A stretch of 64,000 nucleotides of DNA, from assembly GCA_905250075.1 (NCBI GenBank), contig CAJNOP010000194.1:186001-250000 (forward strand), read 5' to 3'. How positions within the stretch are numbered: the stretch's first letter is position 1; each line of letters opens with the position of its first letter. Source of the stretch: Rotaria sp. Silwood1. Taxonomy: Eukaryota; Rotifera; Eurotatoria; Philodinida; Philodinidae. This document shows, piece after piece, positions 1-11,029 of the stretch. The notes beneath the pieces are model-generated. The model worked only from the letters and a program-made list of their open reading frames with translations. It was not told the DNA's origin and did not search any database. The position numbers and the translations under genes were made by a program.

Positions 1-117
1 GTTGTAAAGCTTGAGGTGATTGTGCCATCTGGTACAAGTGCCGATATTTATTTAGGTAATGGTTGCAATGAACAAGTTGGATCGGGTACACATCATTTTG
101 AGTGGAAACACCAATAG
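1..117 (+). CDS. C-terminal fragment of a GH78-like (alpha-L-rhamnosidase-type) protein
   Basis: Frame 1 is open from the window edge to a TAG at 115-117 and gives 38 residues. They include VIVPSGTSADIYLG followed by EQVGSGTHHFEW. The pattern of a VP-x-(G/N)-T-x-A strand, then a 'VGSGxHxF' strand, resembles the C-terminal beta-sandwich of bacterial and fungal alpha-L-rhamnosidases (GH78). Those enzymes remove terminal rhamnose from glycans and are normally of microbial origin. Only the last strands are visible, so the catalytic domain, the start and the enzyme identity cannot be checked. If the call is right, this is a plausible horizontally acquired gene, since bdelloids carry many foreign glycosidases. 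It could be another carbohydrate-active enzyme with a similar C-terminal domain. Confidence 0.5.
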   Translation, partial: VVKLEVIVPSGTSADIYLGNGCNEQVGSGTHHFEWKHQ

Positions 118-523
118 AATTTCAAAGTGTTGAGGTCGATTCCAATTGAAAATATTCAAATAATAATTGTCGGACATTTTCATGTGTAACAGATAGTAGA
201 TTCTTAAAAGAGATACTTTTTAACCAGGGTTGCCAGATCGAAATCTTACAAATCGGAATTATTTTGCTGGAATTCGGAAAAATTCGGACAAAATATCTGC
301 TTAATTCGGGAAAAAATTCGGAAAGTCATTTTCAAGCTCTTTGACGCTTAAGCGAATTTTTTCTAACAGAAAAGTCTTCTGCATTTGATTATTCTTTCTG
401 TAGATATATTTCATCAATGTTAAAATAAATGTATTAATTATAACACCATTAGGAAACATCATTTTCAAGAAGAGACTGTTAATACAAGAAAAACAACTCA
501 AAATACACTATCTATACATATGT
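118..523. other. Intergenic, no gene seen
   Basis: 3' flank of the rhamnosidase-like fragment. It contains several copies of the short motif AATTCGGA around 250-325 and no convincing coding exon. Confidence 0.5.
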
Positions 524-617
524 AGGGTGTGGGTGTGGGTGTGGGTGTGGGTGAGGGTGTGGGTGTGGGTGTGGGTGTTGTCCTTCATCCACACCCACAC
601 ACCCACACCCACACCCT
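524..617. repeat. Head-to-head telomere-like hairpin (TGTGGG)n/(CCCACA)n
   Basis: About seven GGGTGT-type units on the + strand (524-582) are followed by a short spacer and then ACACCC units (588-617). The two arms are complementary and could form a long stem. TGTGGG is the telomere repeat unit described for bdelloid rotifers. This copy sits far inside a scaffold and is inverted on itself, unlike a telomere. Confidence 0.85.
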
Positions 618-745
618 CGTATACGACCGTAACTCGTCGTATTACTTGCCGTCAGAGTTACGACCGTATATCATCGTGTCGTATACGCCGAAATACGACT
701 TGTATACGACCATCGCAAACGATCGTACACAGTCGTATACAACGT
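618..745. repeat. Cluster of CGTATACGAC motifs
   Basis: Repeated short palindromic words of the form CGTATACGACCGT and TCGTATACG, spaced 10-25 bp apart. A second cluster of the same motif lies at 4130-4285. Both clusters abut inverted-repeat elements, so they may be parts of a transposon family. Confidence 0.6.
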
Positions 746-821
746 CGATTGTTATCATCTTTCATGCAAGCTTTTGCTACCTACGCCCCCCCCCCCCACT
801 CTTTAAAAATAGAAAAACTAA

Positions 822-969
822 TCCTTGGGGTGTCCAGGCTGACTGGAGTCCCCAATTCTTTTTTTCTCATCCAGCTTCGATGATATATCATCGTATTGTT
901 TCGATATATCATCAAAGCTGCATGAAAAAAAAAGAATTTGGACCTCCAGTCACATTGGACATCCCAATT
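822..969. mobile_element. Palindromic MITE-like element, about 148 bp
   Basis: Two arms of about 65 bp are inverted copies. The left arm starts CTTGGGGTGTCCAGGCTGAC and the right arm ends in the complement (ACTGGAGGTCCAAATTC and GGGATGTCC when read on the minus strand). The centre is near 896, in a GATATATCATC motif present on both arms. It has no coding capacity. This is typical of non-autonomous DNA transposons. Confidence 0.7.
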
Positions 970-1007
970 TAATTAAATTGATACTTAACTATTTCATCTA
1001 TCTTTTG

Positions 1008-1210
1008 TGATAATCTAAAAAATAAAAGCTAAAATTTATTTAATCTAAAAGATAAAAACTGAAATTTATTTAAACTAAAACTAACAAAATAAAATTTATT
1101 TTATCTAAAACTAAAAAATAGAATTTATTTAATCTAAAAAATAAAAATTTTAATGTATTTAATCTGAAAATAAAAACTAAAATTTATTTAATCTAAAAGA
1201 TAAAAAAACG
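1008..1210. repeat. AT-rich minisatellite, unit about 30-35 bp
   Basis: At least six imperfect direct copies of a unit with the core AAATTTATTTAATCTAAAA. It is non-coding. Confidence 0.75.
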
Positions 1211-1875
1211 AATTCATCAAATAGCACATTAAATGTATAATAGAAATATTAGTACTAGATCTAATCTAATATATAGCATACTACACTATGCTCTAGTCTA
1301 AATTTAAAAAAATAAATTGATAAAACAACGATTTTACACTCATTCAAAACTGAAGATTTAATATTATCTAACTAATTTCTATTGGATAAGAAATCTCTCT
1401 CTACTTCATCTATAAAACAAGAAGCATTCATCTTTCTACTGCTATGAGCTGACTATTTCATTTAAGACAAAGCTAATATATTAAATACGAGATACCTATC
1501 TTACGTCAAGAATTGAGTGCTCAATGGGAAATGAATGCAGATATATATATACATGCTTACAAAATAAGCAGGGTATGTCTGCTACCGTTACAGCTATGAT
1601 TACTGAAGAGCAATATCTCTGTGTTAAAAAATAGATACTTGATCGAAGAAAAAACGTAGTACATAATTTTAAACAAGAGGTATATTTGTTTTATTCCTAT
1701 CAATTGTGTCAGAAAAAAAATTGTTAAGCAATAAATCCGTTTCATACTGATAAAAATTACATGTTTTTAAAACAAGCGACATCTATTTCCTCTTGGTATG
1801 AACAGGCTCAGTAAAAATCATGATCAGTCAAAAGGGTGTGGGTTAATACAATAATTACACTCATACTCACACTCT
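1211..1875. other. No gene seen; a degenerate TGTGGG hairpin at its end
   Basis: AT-rich sequence without coding signals. 1832-1875 holds a worn version of the telomere-like hairpin (AAGGGTGTGGGT with ACTCATACTCACACTCT). Confidence 0.45.
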
Positions 1876-4115
1876 CAAAAAACCAGATGTTAGATCCTGC
1901 AAGATCCAATAAGGTCTTACCCTTGTAAGGTTTTTCCTATGATCTTGTTATAATATCGGACAATTTCTTATGTGTTCAATTTTTTTAAACATATTCTCAG
2001 ATTTTGATTGTACGGTGTGAGCAAATAATCTTACAAGGTTCAAAGATTAAGACACTGATAAGGACAGACTGAATCCTTCTTGTCAGATCTTAACAGATCA
2101 TATAAGATCCAAAAAAAGAAACATACACAGTACATAATGTAGATCTTGCCTATTATTATCTGATCGTGTATGGTCTATCCTGTTCTTTCACTTATTCGAG
2201 AATAGTTGATTCCATCAGCTTTCCGATGAAGAACAGTACCTGGAAAAAAGGATCGAACAGTGTACCTATTTTTTTTCTTCTTTTTCTATACTAATAGTGA
2301 AGAAAACGGTTATTTTTATTTCTCATCTTTCTATATTAATAGTACACAAAACGGTTACTTGTATTCCTTATTTTTCTATGGTGATAAAATAGTAAATCCT
2401 ATTTATTTTTTATTTTTCTATATTGATAATATAGAAAATCTTAATTTTTATTTGTTAATTTTGTATACAGATAACATAGATAACAGTTTGTTTTCTTCTT
2501 GTTTTTCTGTATTAATAATATAAAAATTCTAATTTTTATTTCTTGTTTTTCTACATTGGTAATATAGATAACAGTTAGTTATATTTCTTTTTGTTCTATA
2601 TTAATCATACAGAAAATCAGATTTTTTTTATATTGATGATATAGAAACAGTAAGTGTTTGTATTTGTCGATAACAATAATATAGAAAATGCTAATTTTTA
2701 CCTCTTATTTTTCTACATTACTGATGTGGCAAATCTTAAATTTTATTTCTTATTTTTCTATAGTGCTGATATAGAAAATCTTATTTTTTATTTTTTATTT
2801 TTCTATATTCATAATATAGAAAATCCTAATTTGTATTTCTTAGTTATCTATATTGGTAACATAGAGGACCCTATTTTTACATTTTCTATTATTATCAATA
2901 CAGAAAAATAAGAATTAAAACTAACTGATATTTATATTATCAATATAAATAAATAAGAATTAAAAAATAAGACTTTCTATATTATTAATATAGAAAAATT
3001 AGAAATAAAAATTTTACATTACCAATATAGGAGAATAAAAAATGAAAATCAAGATTTTCTATATTAATGGTATAGAAAACTAAGAAATGAAAGTAACTGT
3101 TGTCTATATTATCAATACAGAAAAGTAGAAGATAAAAATTAAGATTGTCTATATTATCGCTATAAAGAAATCAAAAATTAAAATTGGGATTGTCTATATT
3201 ATCAATATAAAAAATGAAAAATAATACATAAGATTTTCTAAACTACCAATTTAGCAAAACAAGAAATGAATATCAAGATTCTTATATTATTGATATAGAA
3301 AAATAAGAAATAAAACCAATCGTTATCTATATTATCAACATAGAAAAATAAGAATTAAAAAATATAATTTTCTATATTATTAATATAGAAAAATGAGAGG
3401 CAAAAATAGGATTCTCTATTTTGTCAAAATACAAAAATAAGAAAGAAAAATGGAAATTTCTATACTACCAGTATAGAAAAATGAAAAATAATGAATAGGA
3501 TTTTATATAATATCAAATATAGAAAAATAAAAAATGAAAATTAGGGTTTTCAATTTTATTAAATATAGAAAGATTAAAATTAAATTACTCTTTCCTATGC
3601 TATAAGTTTAGGAAGATAAGAAATGAAAATTCAAATTTTCTATATTATTAATATAGAAAAATAAGAAATGGAGATTAAGATTTTCTATATAATCACTAGA
3701 GAAAAGTACTAGAATAAATTAGATACACAGCTTAATCCTGTGTTTTAATCACTCTTTTTCATAGTAGAACTAATCGAATCAACAATTCTCGAATAAGTGA
3801 AAGAACAGGAGAGACCATACACCATCAGGTAAGAACAGAAAAGATCTACATTATGTACTGTCATATGTTTCTTTTTACATGAATCTTATATGATCTGATA
3901 AGACCTGAGAAAAAAAATTCAGCCTGCACTTATACGTTTCTTAATCTTTAATTTTTGTAAATTTTTTGCTAACATCTTATGGTCAAAATCTGAGAAAATC
4001 TTGAAAAAGTGAACACATGAGAAATCATATGCTCTTGTGACAAGCTCATAGAGAAAATCTTATAAGGGTAAAATCATTTCGGATCTTGCACGATCTGACG
4101 TCAGGTTTTTAACCT
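1876..4115. mobile_element. Large foldback element, about 2.24 kb
   Basis: The outer arms (about 1880-2240 and 3730-4115) are inverted copies. For example, ATTCGAGAATAGTTGATTC near 2195 pairs with GAATCAACAATTCTCGAATA near 3775, and AGATCCTGCAAGATCC at 1900 pairs with GGATCTTGCACGATCT near 4081. The inner part consists of two opposed arrays of a roughly 50 bp unit (2255-2910 and 2930-3715). Each unit contains a small palindrome of the type TTTCTATATTATTAATATAGAAA. It has no transposase, and apparent open frames in the array are low-complexity. The architecture fits Foldback-type DNA transposons. A target duplication was not identified. Confidence 0.75.
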
Positions 4116-4129
4116 GGGAATTTACGACT

Positions 4130-4285
4130 AACTTACGACTATATACGGTTGTATACTACACTTGTACACGACAGTCGTTTATTTTCAACGTATACGGTGA
4201 TCGTAATTTAACGTACGGCATCGTATACGATGACCGTTTCTAGACGTATTTCTTCGTATACGACCGTTTACGATCGTGCTTTTTC
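4130..4285. repeat. Second cluster of CGTATACG motifs
   Basis: Repeated CGTATACGR and TACGATCG-type words between two inverted-repeat elements, matching the cluster at 618-745. Confidence 0.55.
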
Positions 4286-4289
4286 GACC

Positions 4290-4678
4290 TGGGCTGTACG
4301 GAGTCATTTTCGGAGTCGCCATCGAAGTCAGTTAAATTGTTTGCCGAAAATTTCGTTTTATCATAAGAAATGTATTGACTTGGAGATTTTCTTCTCAGAT
4401 ATTTAATGCATAAGCTGATGCACTTTCAAGGTTCGAACCATATCTAATCAAGGTTAATGAACATGAAAGAAAATCGGAGTTGAATCTGATTCCGATTTTC
4501 TTTCATCTTCACAAACCTTGATTAGATGTGATTGGAACCTTGAAAATGCATCAGCTTATGCATTAAATATCTAAGAAGAAAACCTCCAAGTCAATACATT
4601 TCTTATGATAAAACGAAATTTTCGGCAAACAATTTAACTGACTCCGACGGCGACTCCGAAAACAACTCCGTGCAGGTC
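4290..4678. mobile_element. Palindromic MITE-like element, about 390 bp
   Basis: Near-perfect inverted arms of about 185 bp are centred near 4480. The left arm runs from ACGGAGTCATTTTCGGAGTC through TGCATAAGCTGATGCA to GAAAGAAAATCGGA. The right arm returns through the same blocks in complement to GACTCCGAAAACAACTCCGT. It has no coding capacity. The low divergence between arms suggests recent activity or ongoing gene conversion. Confidence 0.8.
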
Positions 4679-5338
4679 TTTACTCTTTTCTCTATAAGAG
4701 TGTATAGAAAAAAAAGTTCCTCAACAGCTTCCTATAAGGAATTACAAGACCTCCACCATTACTTTTCGACTGAGCTAAGTATATCATTATGAATATGTTA
4801 AGAAAAGTTTGGGCCTGAATCATAGCTCAACAGTTGAAAGACTTCCGTTGATTAGCTACGGAACTAAATCATCCTGTTGTAATATTATTATGGAAGAAGA
4901 TTGAAAATTTCCATATCTGTCTTTGACTCTCGTTTCCGAAGTCAGTGTAACATAGTGAAAATAACTAATATTTTTGATCATGAAGATATCAGTGTATTGT
5001 AAGTGTTCTAAACTGAAGCATATCGAAATCGAATTGGTCATCAAATTGACCAATGAGATGAGTTGTTGGTGAAGATTTTCGAAGATGATATTTTGAAGAT
5101 AATTTTTCTTTTCGATCTATGTAATAGTGTCAAATTATTTCGGATAGATAATGAATTAGCTCTGCCTAACTACTTTTCCGAATGATCACAGGTCAATTGG
5201 CTGAAATCGAGATTCTCAGAAAAAAAGTGTTAGAATTGTCAAAGAGAACAAGTTAGGAATATCGGTCTTGCTTAGATTGAAAAGGTAAATAGCTTGAAAA
5301 TATCGTTTTCGAGCATCGTCCACAAAGAACTGATGTGA
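4679..5338. other. No gene recognised
   Basis: AT-rich stretch with short open frames only and no clear splice-linked exons. Confidence 0.35.
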
Positions 5339-5689
5339 TTAGTCAATTTCTAACCAATCAAATTTCGATGGGTTCGAATATTCTATTCTCTCGTTGAACA
5401 GTGAAAACCGTAAGTCTCTGTGTAAAGTGCAGGACACTAGATTCTTATCTATATTCTCTCTGTTAGTCAGTTCTACAAGGTATATTTGATAAATTGACAC
5501 ATTACATTGATTGGTTAGGAAAAAAACAATGAATTCTTTTATTTTTTCTTCCGACATTCTTCTTTTCCGGTAGTCGTCCCAACAAATGATATACTGATTA
5601 ATGGTCGATACGAAATGTTCGATTTGAATAAATTTGTAGAAAATGATTTCTATATTCGTCCGATAGTTGTTATTAAAATATCTTTTCAA
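5339..5689 (-). CDS. Unidentified 116-residue open frame
   Basis: The longest open frame in this part of the window. Its residues are normal in composition rather than low-complexity, with segments such as YIICWDDYRKRRMSEEKI and TNRENIDKNLVSCTLHRDLR. I do not recognise a family. It has no neighbour exon I can link with confidence, so it may be an exon of a decayed gene or a chance frame in AT-rich DNA. Confidence 0.25.
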   Translation of the reverse strand: MKRYFNNNYRTNIEIIFYKFIQIEHFVSTINQYIICWDDYRKRRMSEEKIKEFIVFFLTNQCNVSIYQIYLVELTNRENIDKNLVSCTLHRDLRFSLFNERIEYSNPSKFDWLEID

Positions 5690-5699
5690 TTAAATATAT

Positions 5700-6480
5700 T
5701 TGTTGTTTTAACAATCATTTTTCGATATGTTAACACTAAAATAATCAACTAAATCAGGTAAATATCGTTTTACCATCATCTATAACACCAATAGGATATT
5801 GAGCACGTTTATTTGTTTCACCATAAACAAGATTAAAAAAAAATTAAGAAATAAATGAATATTTTCATTTGATAAACATAGAAATTGATTATAATATGTA
5901 GGTATAAGAGTTGCACCACCATTTGGATGTTCTTCTGTATTTGAAAGAGTTTGAAATAATTGTCAATGATCATAATAACTATTTGTTAATGATAAATCTA
6001 TATATGGTGATAATTATGTTAATATACGATAACATTCTATTTGACTTGTTCTTCTCTGACATAAATAAACGTTTTCAATCATTTGGACAATTAAGATCAA
6101 TTGTTTGTCTTTATTGTTCATATATTTGTTTTGTTTGTGTACTATTTTCACAAAATGGTTGATCAATAAAATCTCTATATGTTGATTTATCTGATTTAAT
6201 TTAAAAATCTGTTTGAATTGATTTATGATATATTTCAATAATATAATATCTTGTTTTACATTTATTTGTTATTTATTCTTTTTATAATGATCATCTATAG
6301 AAATATTTATATTCATTATTTAATATATAATTTGTTTATGTTGATTTTGTTTGAAGTTCTCTACTTAAACGACGTTTTATAGTTGATCAACGATATTGAT
6401 TAATTGGTTGAGATTTTTCTTTTAAACGTGATGATCAACGAGTTTGAACAAATCTATTTTAAGATTCTTTAAAACACAAA
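5700..6480 (-). pseudogene. Possible decayed coding region, unidentified
   Basis: The minus strand shows scattered protein-like islands separated by stops. Examples are RWSSRLKEKSQPINQYRW and STIKRRLSREL near 6440-6350, and LVYGETNKRAQYPIGVIDDG near 5835-5775. The islands lie in different frames. I cannot name the family. The call rests only on non-random residue composition. Confidence 0.25.
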
Positions 6481-6735
6481 GACAAAGAATTTAAATAGAA
6501 ATTTTTGTCATTTAGGATTAGAATAATTATTGAATAAAAAAAAACTTTAGGTCATGAATAAGGGAGGACTCTTAAACAAACTTTCTCTCTCTATTATCTA
6601 ATAGTAAAAACTGATGCTCTAGATTTCTTCTATTCATTCTTCAATTAATATAATAAGGTAGAAATTAGCACTTACTCATACAGACACGTTAGAAACGACT
6701 CATTATAGACATATTATCAGAGAATCTATCCAACT

Positions 6736-6995
6736 ATTAACCCTTTGAGTACGGGCGACGCGAATTCGCGTCCTAAGATTTTGGGAGGTGAATAATTTGG
6801 AAAAAACACGATCTGTTGAGTATTTCCATTGAGAATAAAGTTGGATGTGAGTGTATGCTATTATTTTTCTTTGACACCTACACCCTCACACTCCAAATCC
6901 ACACATCTACAACCACACACCACTCACACCAACAAACACATCCCACACCCATAGTTAAATTGAATTCGGTCAAACCATTTGTTGAAGTCGTCTTT
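6736..6995. mobile_element. Possible piggyBac-type MITE carrying a telomere-like hairpin
   Basis: It begins TTAACCCTTTGAGTACGGGC, with a TTAA followed by CCCTTTGA as in many piggyBac termini. A degenerate TGTGGG/CCCACA hairpin occupies 6841-6954. A related start (TTAACCCTTTGAGGACGG) occurs at 14974 and also precedes a hairpin, and both share a 'TCGGTCAAA/CCGGTCAAA' segment. The right end of this copy is not clearly defined. Confidence 0.35.
6841..6954. repeat. Degenerate telomere-like hairpin
   Basis: TTGGATGTGAGTGTA is opposed by TACACCCTCACACTCCAA and further CACACC/CCCACACCC units. An older copy of the family described at 524-617. Confidence 0.6.
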
Positions 6996-7531
6996 TGAAC
7001 AGATTCTTTTTGTTGATAATGATTTGTTGAGAAAAGTCGTGGCTAAAATGAATTTTTTTCCAAATGAATAGGTGATAGAGGTATAAATACCTTTATTATC
7101 GTCCGTTAAATGTATTTTTTCAATATTTATCAAAAGTATATTACTTTTATTTGATGAATAATAAGACGATATTCCTATATATATTTCATTCTATCGTCAA
7201 TACAACTGTCTCAATACACATCTACGAAATGATTTTAGTTTACTTTCAATTTTACTTAAAAGCAAATCGTTTTTTTATCTGTTGTATTTGGTTTATCTGT
7301 TATATTACCATTTAAGTTTTTATCAAGAAAATATTCAACAAGACGAATATGTCAATAAAAACAACAGTTTGATAGAATTAGATGAAATTTGGTGCATATA
7401 TACTAGAACAGTTTACAGGAAGTCAAAGCTCTATAGCGTCTTCTATCATTGAAATATAAAGTTAATAATATAATTTTCTGTGATGGTCGGATAATGTTGA
7501 CCAGCACTGTATATGTCGTAAAGAAGTGACA
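6996..7531. other. No gene seen
   Basis: AT-rich sequence without exon signals. Confidence 0.4.
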
Positions 7532-7647
7532 TTGCTCGACGAAATTATAAATTCGTCAGACAAAATTGATTGAGTTATATTGTCGTCAGACAAAATAATT
7601 AGAATTTCGTCAATTTTGTCTAACGAAGTTATAATTTCGTCGAGCAA
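7532..7647. mobile_element. Short MITE-like palindrome, about 116 bp
   Basis: It begins TTGCTCGACGAAATTATAA and ends with the exact complement, TTATAATTTCGTCGAGCAA. Inner GTCAGACAAAATTGA/TCAATTTTGTCTAAC segments extend the symmetry. No coding capacity. Confidence 0.75.
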
Positions 7648-8084
7648 CATATATATATATGACATAAATAAGCAGAAGATCAGAATAAAAGAGTGAATAG
7701 CAAAATCAAAGTATATCTAATAGTGATATATTATAATAAACGTTTTTATCTCATCCTGTATTTATTTGATCTAAGTACGGTTTGTTTTGCTTATAAAAAA
7801 ATGAATAACTAATGTTTTCTTTTATTTAGGTTATATAAACGTTTGCTATTATTGAAAGTTATTGTGAAAAACAAATGTAAGTTTTTATTGAAAAATTTCG
7901 CAATATGAATATGATTTTTTTTGTTCATATTAAAATTGTATTTTTAAATGAAATGAAGTCGATTTTATAATTAGTTAAAATCTATCTCAATAGGACTTCT
8001 TGCTACTTGTTTACAATTTAAAGCATCATTTATTGTTCCCTATGTAAATGAAGAATTAATTATTCATTATTTTTATAGATAACA
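7648..8084. other. Intergenic upstream of the PI31-like gene
   Basis: AT-rich region that presumably includes the promoter. No TATA box or other element can be singled out. Confidence 0.35.
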
Positions 8085-8935
8085 ATGACAGATAGGTTTA
8101 AATTTCTTGACATTCTTTTACATGCACATCGAAACAAGTACGAACATCCAAGAGAAAAATTGCTCGTTTTGGTTCATTGGACTTTTTTAAGTCGAAATTT
8201 TCAAATGGTGAATAACAACGAAGTAAAAATCAATTTTTTTTTTTTTTTCAGTTGATTAACTTTTTTGTTTTAGTATAATAAAATTATGGACGAGATAAAA
8301 AGTGAAAATGATTCAACAGATATTTATGGTCTTTCATATGAAATTCTCATGCGTATAGTAAGAATTAGTCTTTTTTTTTCAGTTGATTAACTTTTATGTT
8401 TTAGTTTCAAGTAACTATCGATTGGATAAAAAGTGAAACGAATTCAATTGATATTGATTATTTTGGACAAAATTTCTTCATACATACCAAACAATATTTT
8501 GATAATGAAAATTTTTCTATTGAATTGAAGACGGTAAATATCAACTATTACATATTACCTTTAATTCTTTTCTTTTTCTAGGATGAATATAATCAATTAG
8601 ATTTGAAAATCCCTCTAAACAATTTTATTAATGAAAATGATGAGTAAGTTTAAAAGATATCTTATGGATGATTTATTGAAAAACAAAACAATTCTTTTGT
8701 TATGTAGATCTTTAAAAGATGTTGATGATTTCATAATACATGTAGGAAATGAAATTTACGAACTTACACGACGAAAAAAACTGATGGATAAAGAAAAAGA
8801 ATTACAACAAAAACAAGCAACATTAATCAATCAACAAAAGTAAGGGTAATGAATATCAGTATTTAATATTTCTTTTGTTTTTCTTTTAGAAATCATAGTC
8901 AACTAGACATTTCATCATCATATTTCATCAAATAA
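8085..8935 (+). CDS. PI31 (PSMF1)-like N-terminal-domain protein, six exons
   Basis: Exons 8085-8222, 8274-8357, 8405-8533, 8582-8643, 8708-8839 and 8890-8935 all join at GT-AG sites with matching phase and give 196 residues ending at a TAA. Segments recall the FP domain of the proteasome inhibitor PI31: KLLVLVHWTFLSRNFQMV, then DIYGLSYEI, then LDLKIPLNNFIN, then LKDVDDFIIHVGNEIY. That domain binds Fbxo7 and links to the 20S proteasome. The protein ends in a Lys/Glu/Gln-rich coiled coil (about residues 163-185) and lacks the Pro-rich proteasome-binding tail of full PI31 (about 270 residues in human). Exons 2 and 3, with their upstream introns, look like a tandem duplication. The gene model is strong; the family call is moderate. 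Confidence 0.6.
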
Positions 8936-9852
8936 ATATTGTTTATCTTTAGTTAAAAAATAAAACTTAAAAAAAATCAATTTAATTCATGATTAACTTT
9001 CTAATTAAATAAACATGTTATTATTAGATATGTAAATTAAATTTATTTTGAAATAAAATTCAATTTAGCTTAGGAAAGTGAAATAATAATAAGATTCTCA
9101 TATTATTTCTCGAATAATTCGATCACTTTATTTTTAAAGGATTTGTCTTTCAATTATCACCAGAAAAGCTCGTGTTTCTGTTTATCTCAAGTTGATTGCT
9201 GTATGTTTGTCTTTTTTTTTTATAATAGATTACCAACAAATATAATATTTTTTCATCTTTATTATCATAACAAACAGAAGCAAATGAAAAATCTATTAAT
9301 TCAACGTTGAAACAAAACAAACTAAATCAAAAGGAGCACATTGAAAAAATTCATGAATCTAGAGCAATATTAGTTGATTAGTCATATCTATAAAATAATT
9401 CAGTATTAGACAGTACAGTCAATGAGCTAATTAAAATTACTTAATAGACAAATAAACTTTTGTAAGAAAAAACTGAAAAAGAGAAACAAAAAGTTTTTAA
9501 AAACAAGTTTCGTCTTGTCCAAATGAAATAAAAATATTGCAAAAGAATAATTGTGTATATTTGCAAAAATATACAATCTTGTTCCTATTAACCAAAACTA
9601 TTGTTTCATATTGTTGAATTTATATATATGAAATGGCATTTATCATATTTCATCGAAATCAATGATAATTATTATGAATTATTGTTAATATTGTCATCTT
9701 AACATATTCATGTAATTTAGATAACGTCAAATCAACGAAGTCACATTAACCAAATATATACATTAACTCATTTTTTTTTTCTTTTATATTTTTATCTCGT
9801 TGTTGTATTAAATTTTTTATTATAGTATTTTTAGTTTTTAGTGCATGTTGTT
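8936..9852. other. No intact gene; possible coiled-coil remnant
   Basis: On the + strand 9278-9380 reads as a Lys/Asn/Gln-rich helix-like stretch (NEKSINSTLKQNKLNQKEHI) and then runs into several stops. It may be a decayed copy of the upstream gene's coiled-coil tail or chance AT-rich sequence. Confidence 0.3.
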
Positions 9853-9952
9853 NNNNNNNNNNNNNNNNNNNNNNNNNNNNNNNNNNNNNNNNNNNNNNNN
9901 NNNNNNNNNNNNNNNNNNNNNNNNNNNNNNNNNNNNNNNNNNNNNNNNNNNN
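9853..9952. other. Assembly gap of 100 N
   Basis: Exactly 100 N, a conventional placeholder, so the true length is unknown. It falls in the Kelch repeat array of the minus-strand gene, where near-identical repeats would break an assembly. Confidence 0.97.
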
Positions 9953-10704
9953 CATACTGTTGAGTCATACCGTTCATTATTCATACTATCAATCATTGTC
10001 CAAGTTTCCGTTGATGGATTATATAACTCGACACTATTCAGTGAAAACCCTTTGGCATCACGTCCACCAGCAACTAATACTTTTCCATTTTTCAATACGG
10101 CTGTTTTATGATAAGATCGCATATAATTCATACTACCGGTCATTATCCAAGTTCTTGTCGATGGATCATACAATTCAGCACTATTTTGAAAACGATTGCC
10201 AATTCCACCAGCAACTAGCACTTTTCCATTTGTCAATATAGCTGCTGTGTGATAAGATCGTGCGTAATTCATATTACCAGTGTTACTCCAATTTCCTTTT
10301 GATGCATCATATAACTCAGTACTGTTTAGATAAAGACTAGCATATCCACCTATAACTAATACTTGTCCATTAGCTAACACGGATGCTGTGTGGCGAAATC
10401 GTGGATGTTTCAAACGACCAGTACTCATCCAAGTTCCTGATAATGGATCATATAACTCGGCAATATAAACAGTAGCAACTCCACCAGCCACCAATACCTT
10501 TCCATTTTCTAACAAGGATGCTGTATGTCCATGTCTTGCATAAATCATACTACCAGTGATTGTCCAAGTTCCTGTGGATGGATCATACAACTCAGAAATA
10601 CTTGCATAATCATTACCAGTTCCACCAGTAACTAGCACTTTCCCATTTGTTAATACAGATGCTGTGTGGTCATATCGACCATGATTCATATTACCAGTCA
10701 TGGC

Positions 10705-10707
10705 TCA
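10705..10707 (-). other. Premature TGA in the Kelch array
   Basis: The other complete repeats read G-T-W, or a close variant with Trp, at this position. Here the codon is TGA, one G-to-A change from TGG. Confidence 0.8.
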
Positions 10708-11029
10708 AGTTCCTGTCAATGGATCATACAACTCACAAGTATTTAGAGCAGTGACACTGTTTGCATCAGTACCAGTTCCACCGGTAACTAATACTTTTCC
10801 ATTTGTTAATACGGATGCTGTGTGGTAAACTCTTTCGTAATTCATATTACCAACGTTAATCCATCCTAAAACAAGGATCTAAATAATTGAGTACAAAAGA
10901 TAAACTGTATTTTAAAAAAGTGTTTTAAAATATTGTAAGATGAAAATTGCTGCTAATGTTAAGAACAGTATCTTTTTAACAGTCTAGAGATTAGGAGAAT
11001 CTTTCAAATTATATTTAATAATGTCTTTT

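Noticed and set aside
524..617. A true chromosome end or internalised telomere
   Set aside because: The repeat is short, inverted on itself and followed by ordinary sequence on both sides; many similar copies exist in the window.
527..972. Overlapping + strand open frames of 118 and 147 codons
   Set aside because: They begin in the TGTGGG array (Val/Gly/Trp repeats) and run through a palindromic element; no protein features.
2260..2911. Open frames of 85-87 codons rich in Phe, Tyr and Asn
   Set aside because: They are translations of the tandem unit in the foldback element; the repeat explains the frame.
4290..4678. A CRISPR array or prokaryotic repeat structure
   Set aside because: The spacing and unit structure do not fit, and the window is eukaryotic with spliced genes; the symmetry is a simple palindrome.
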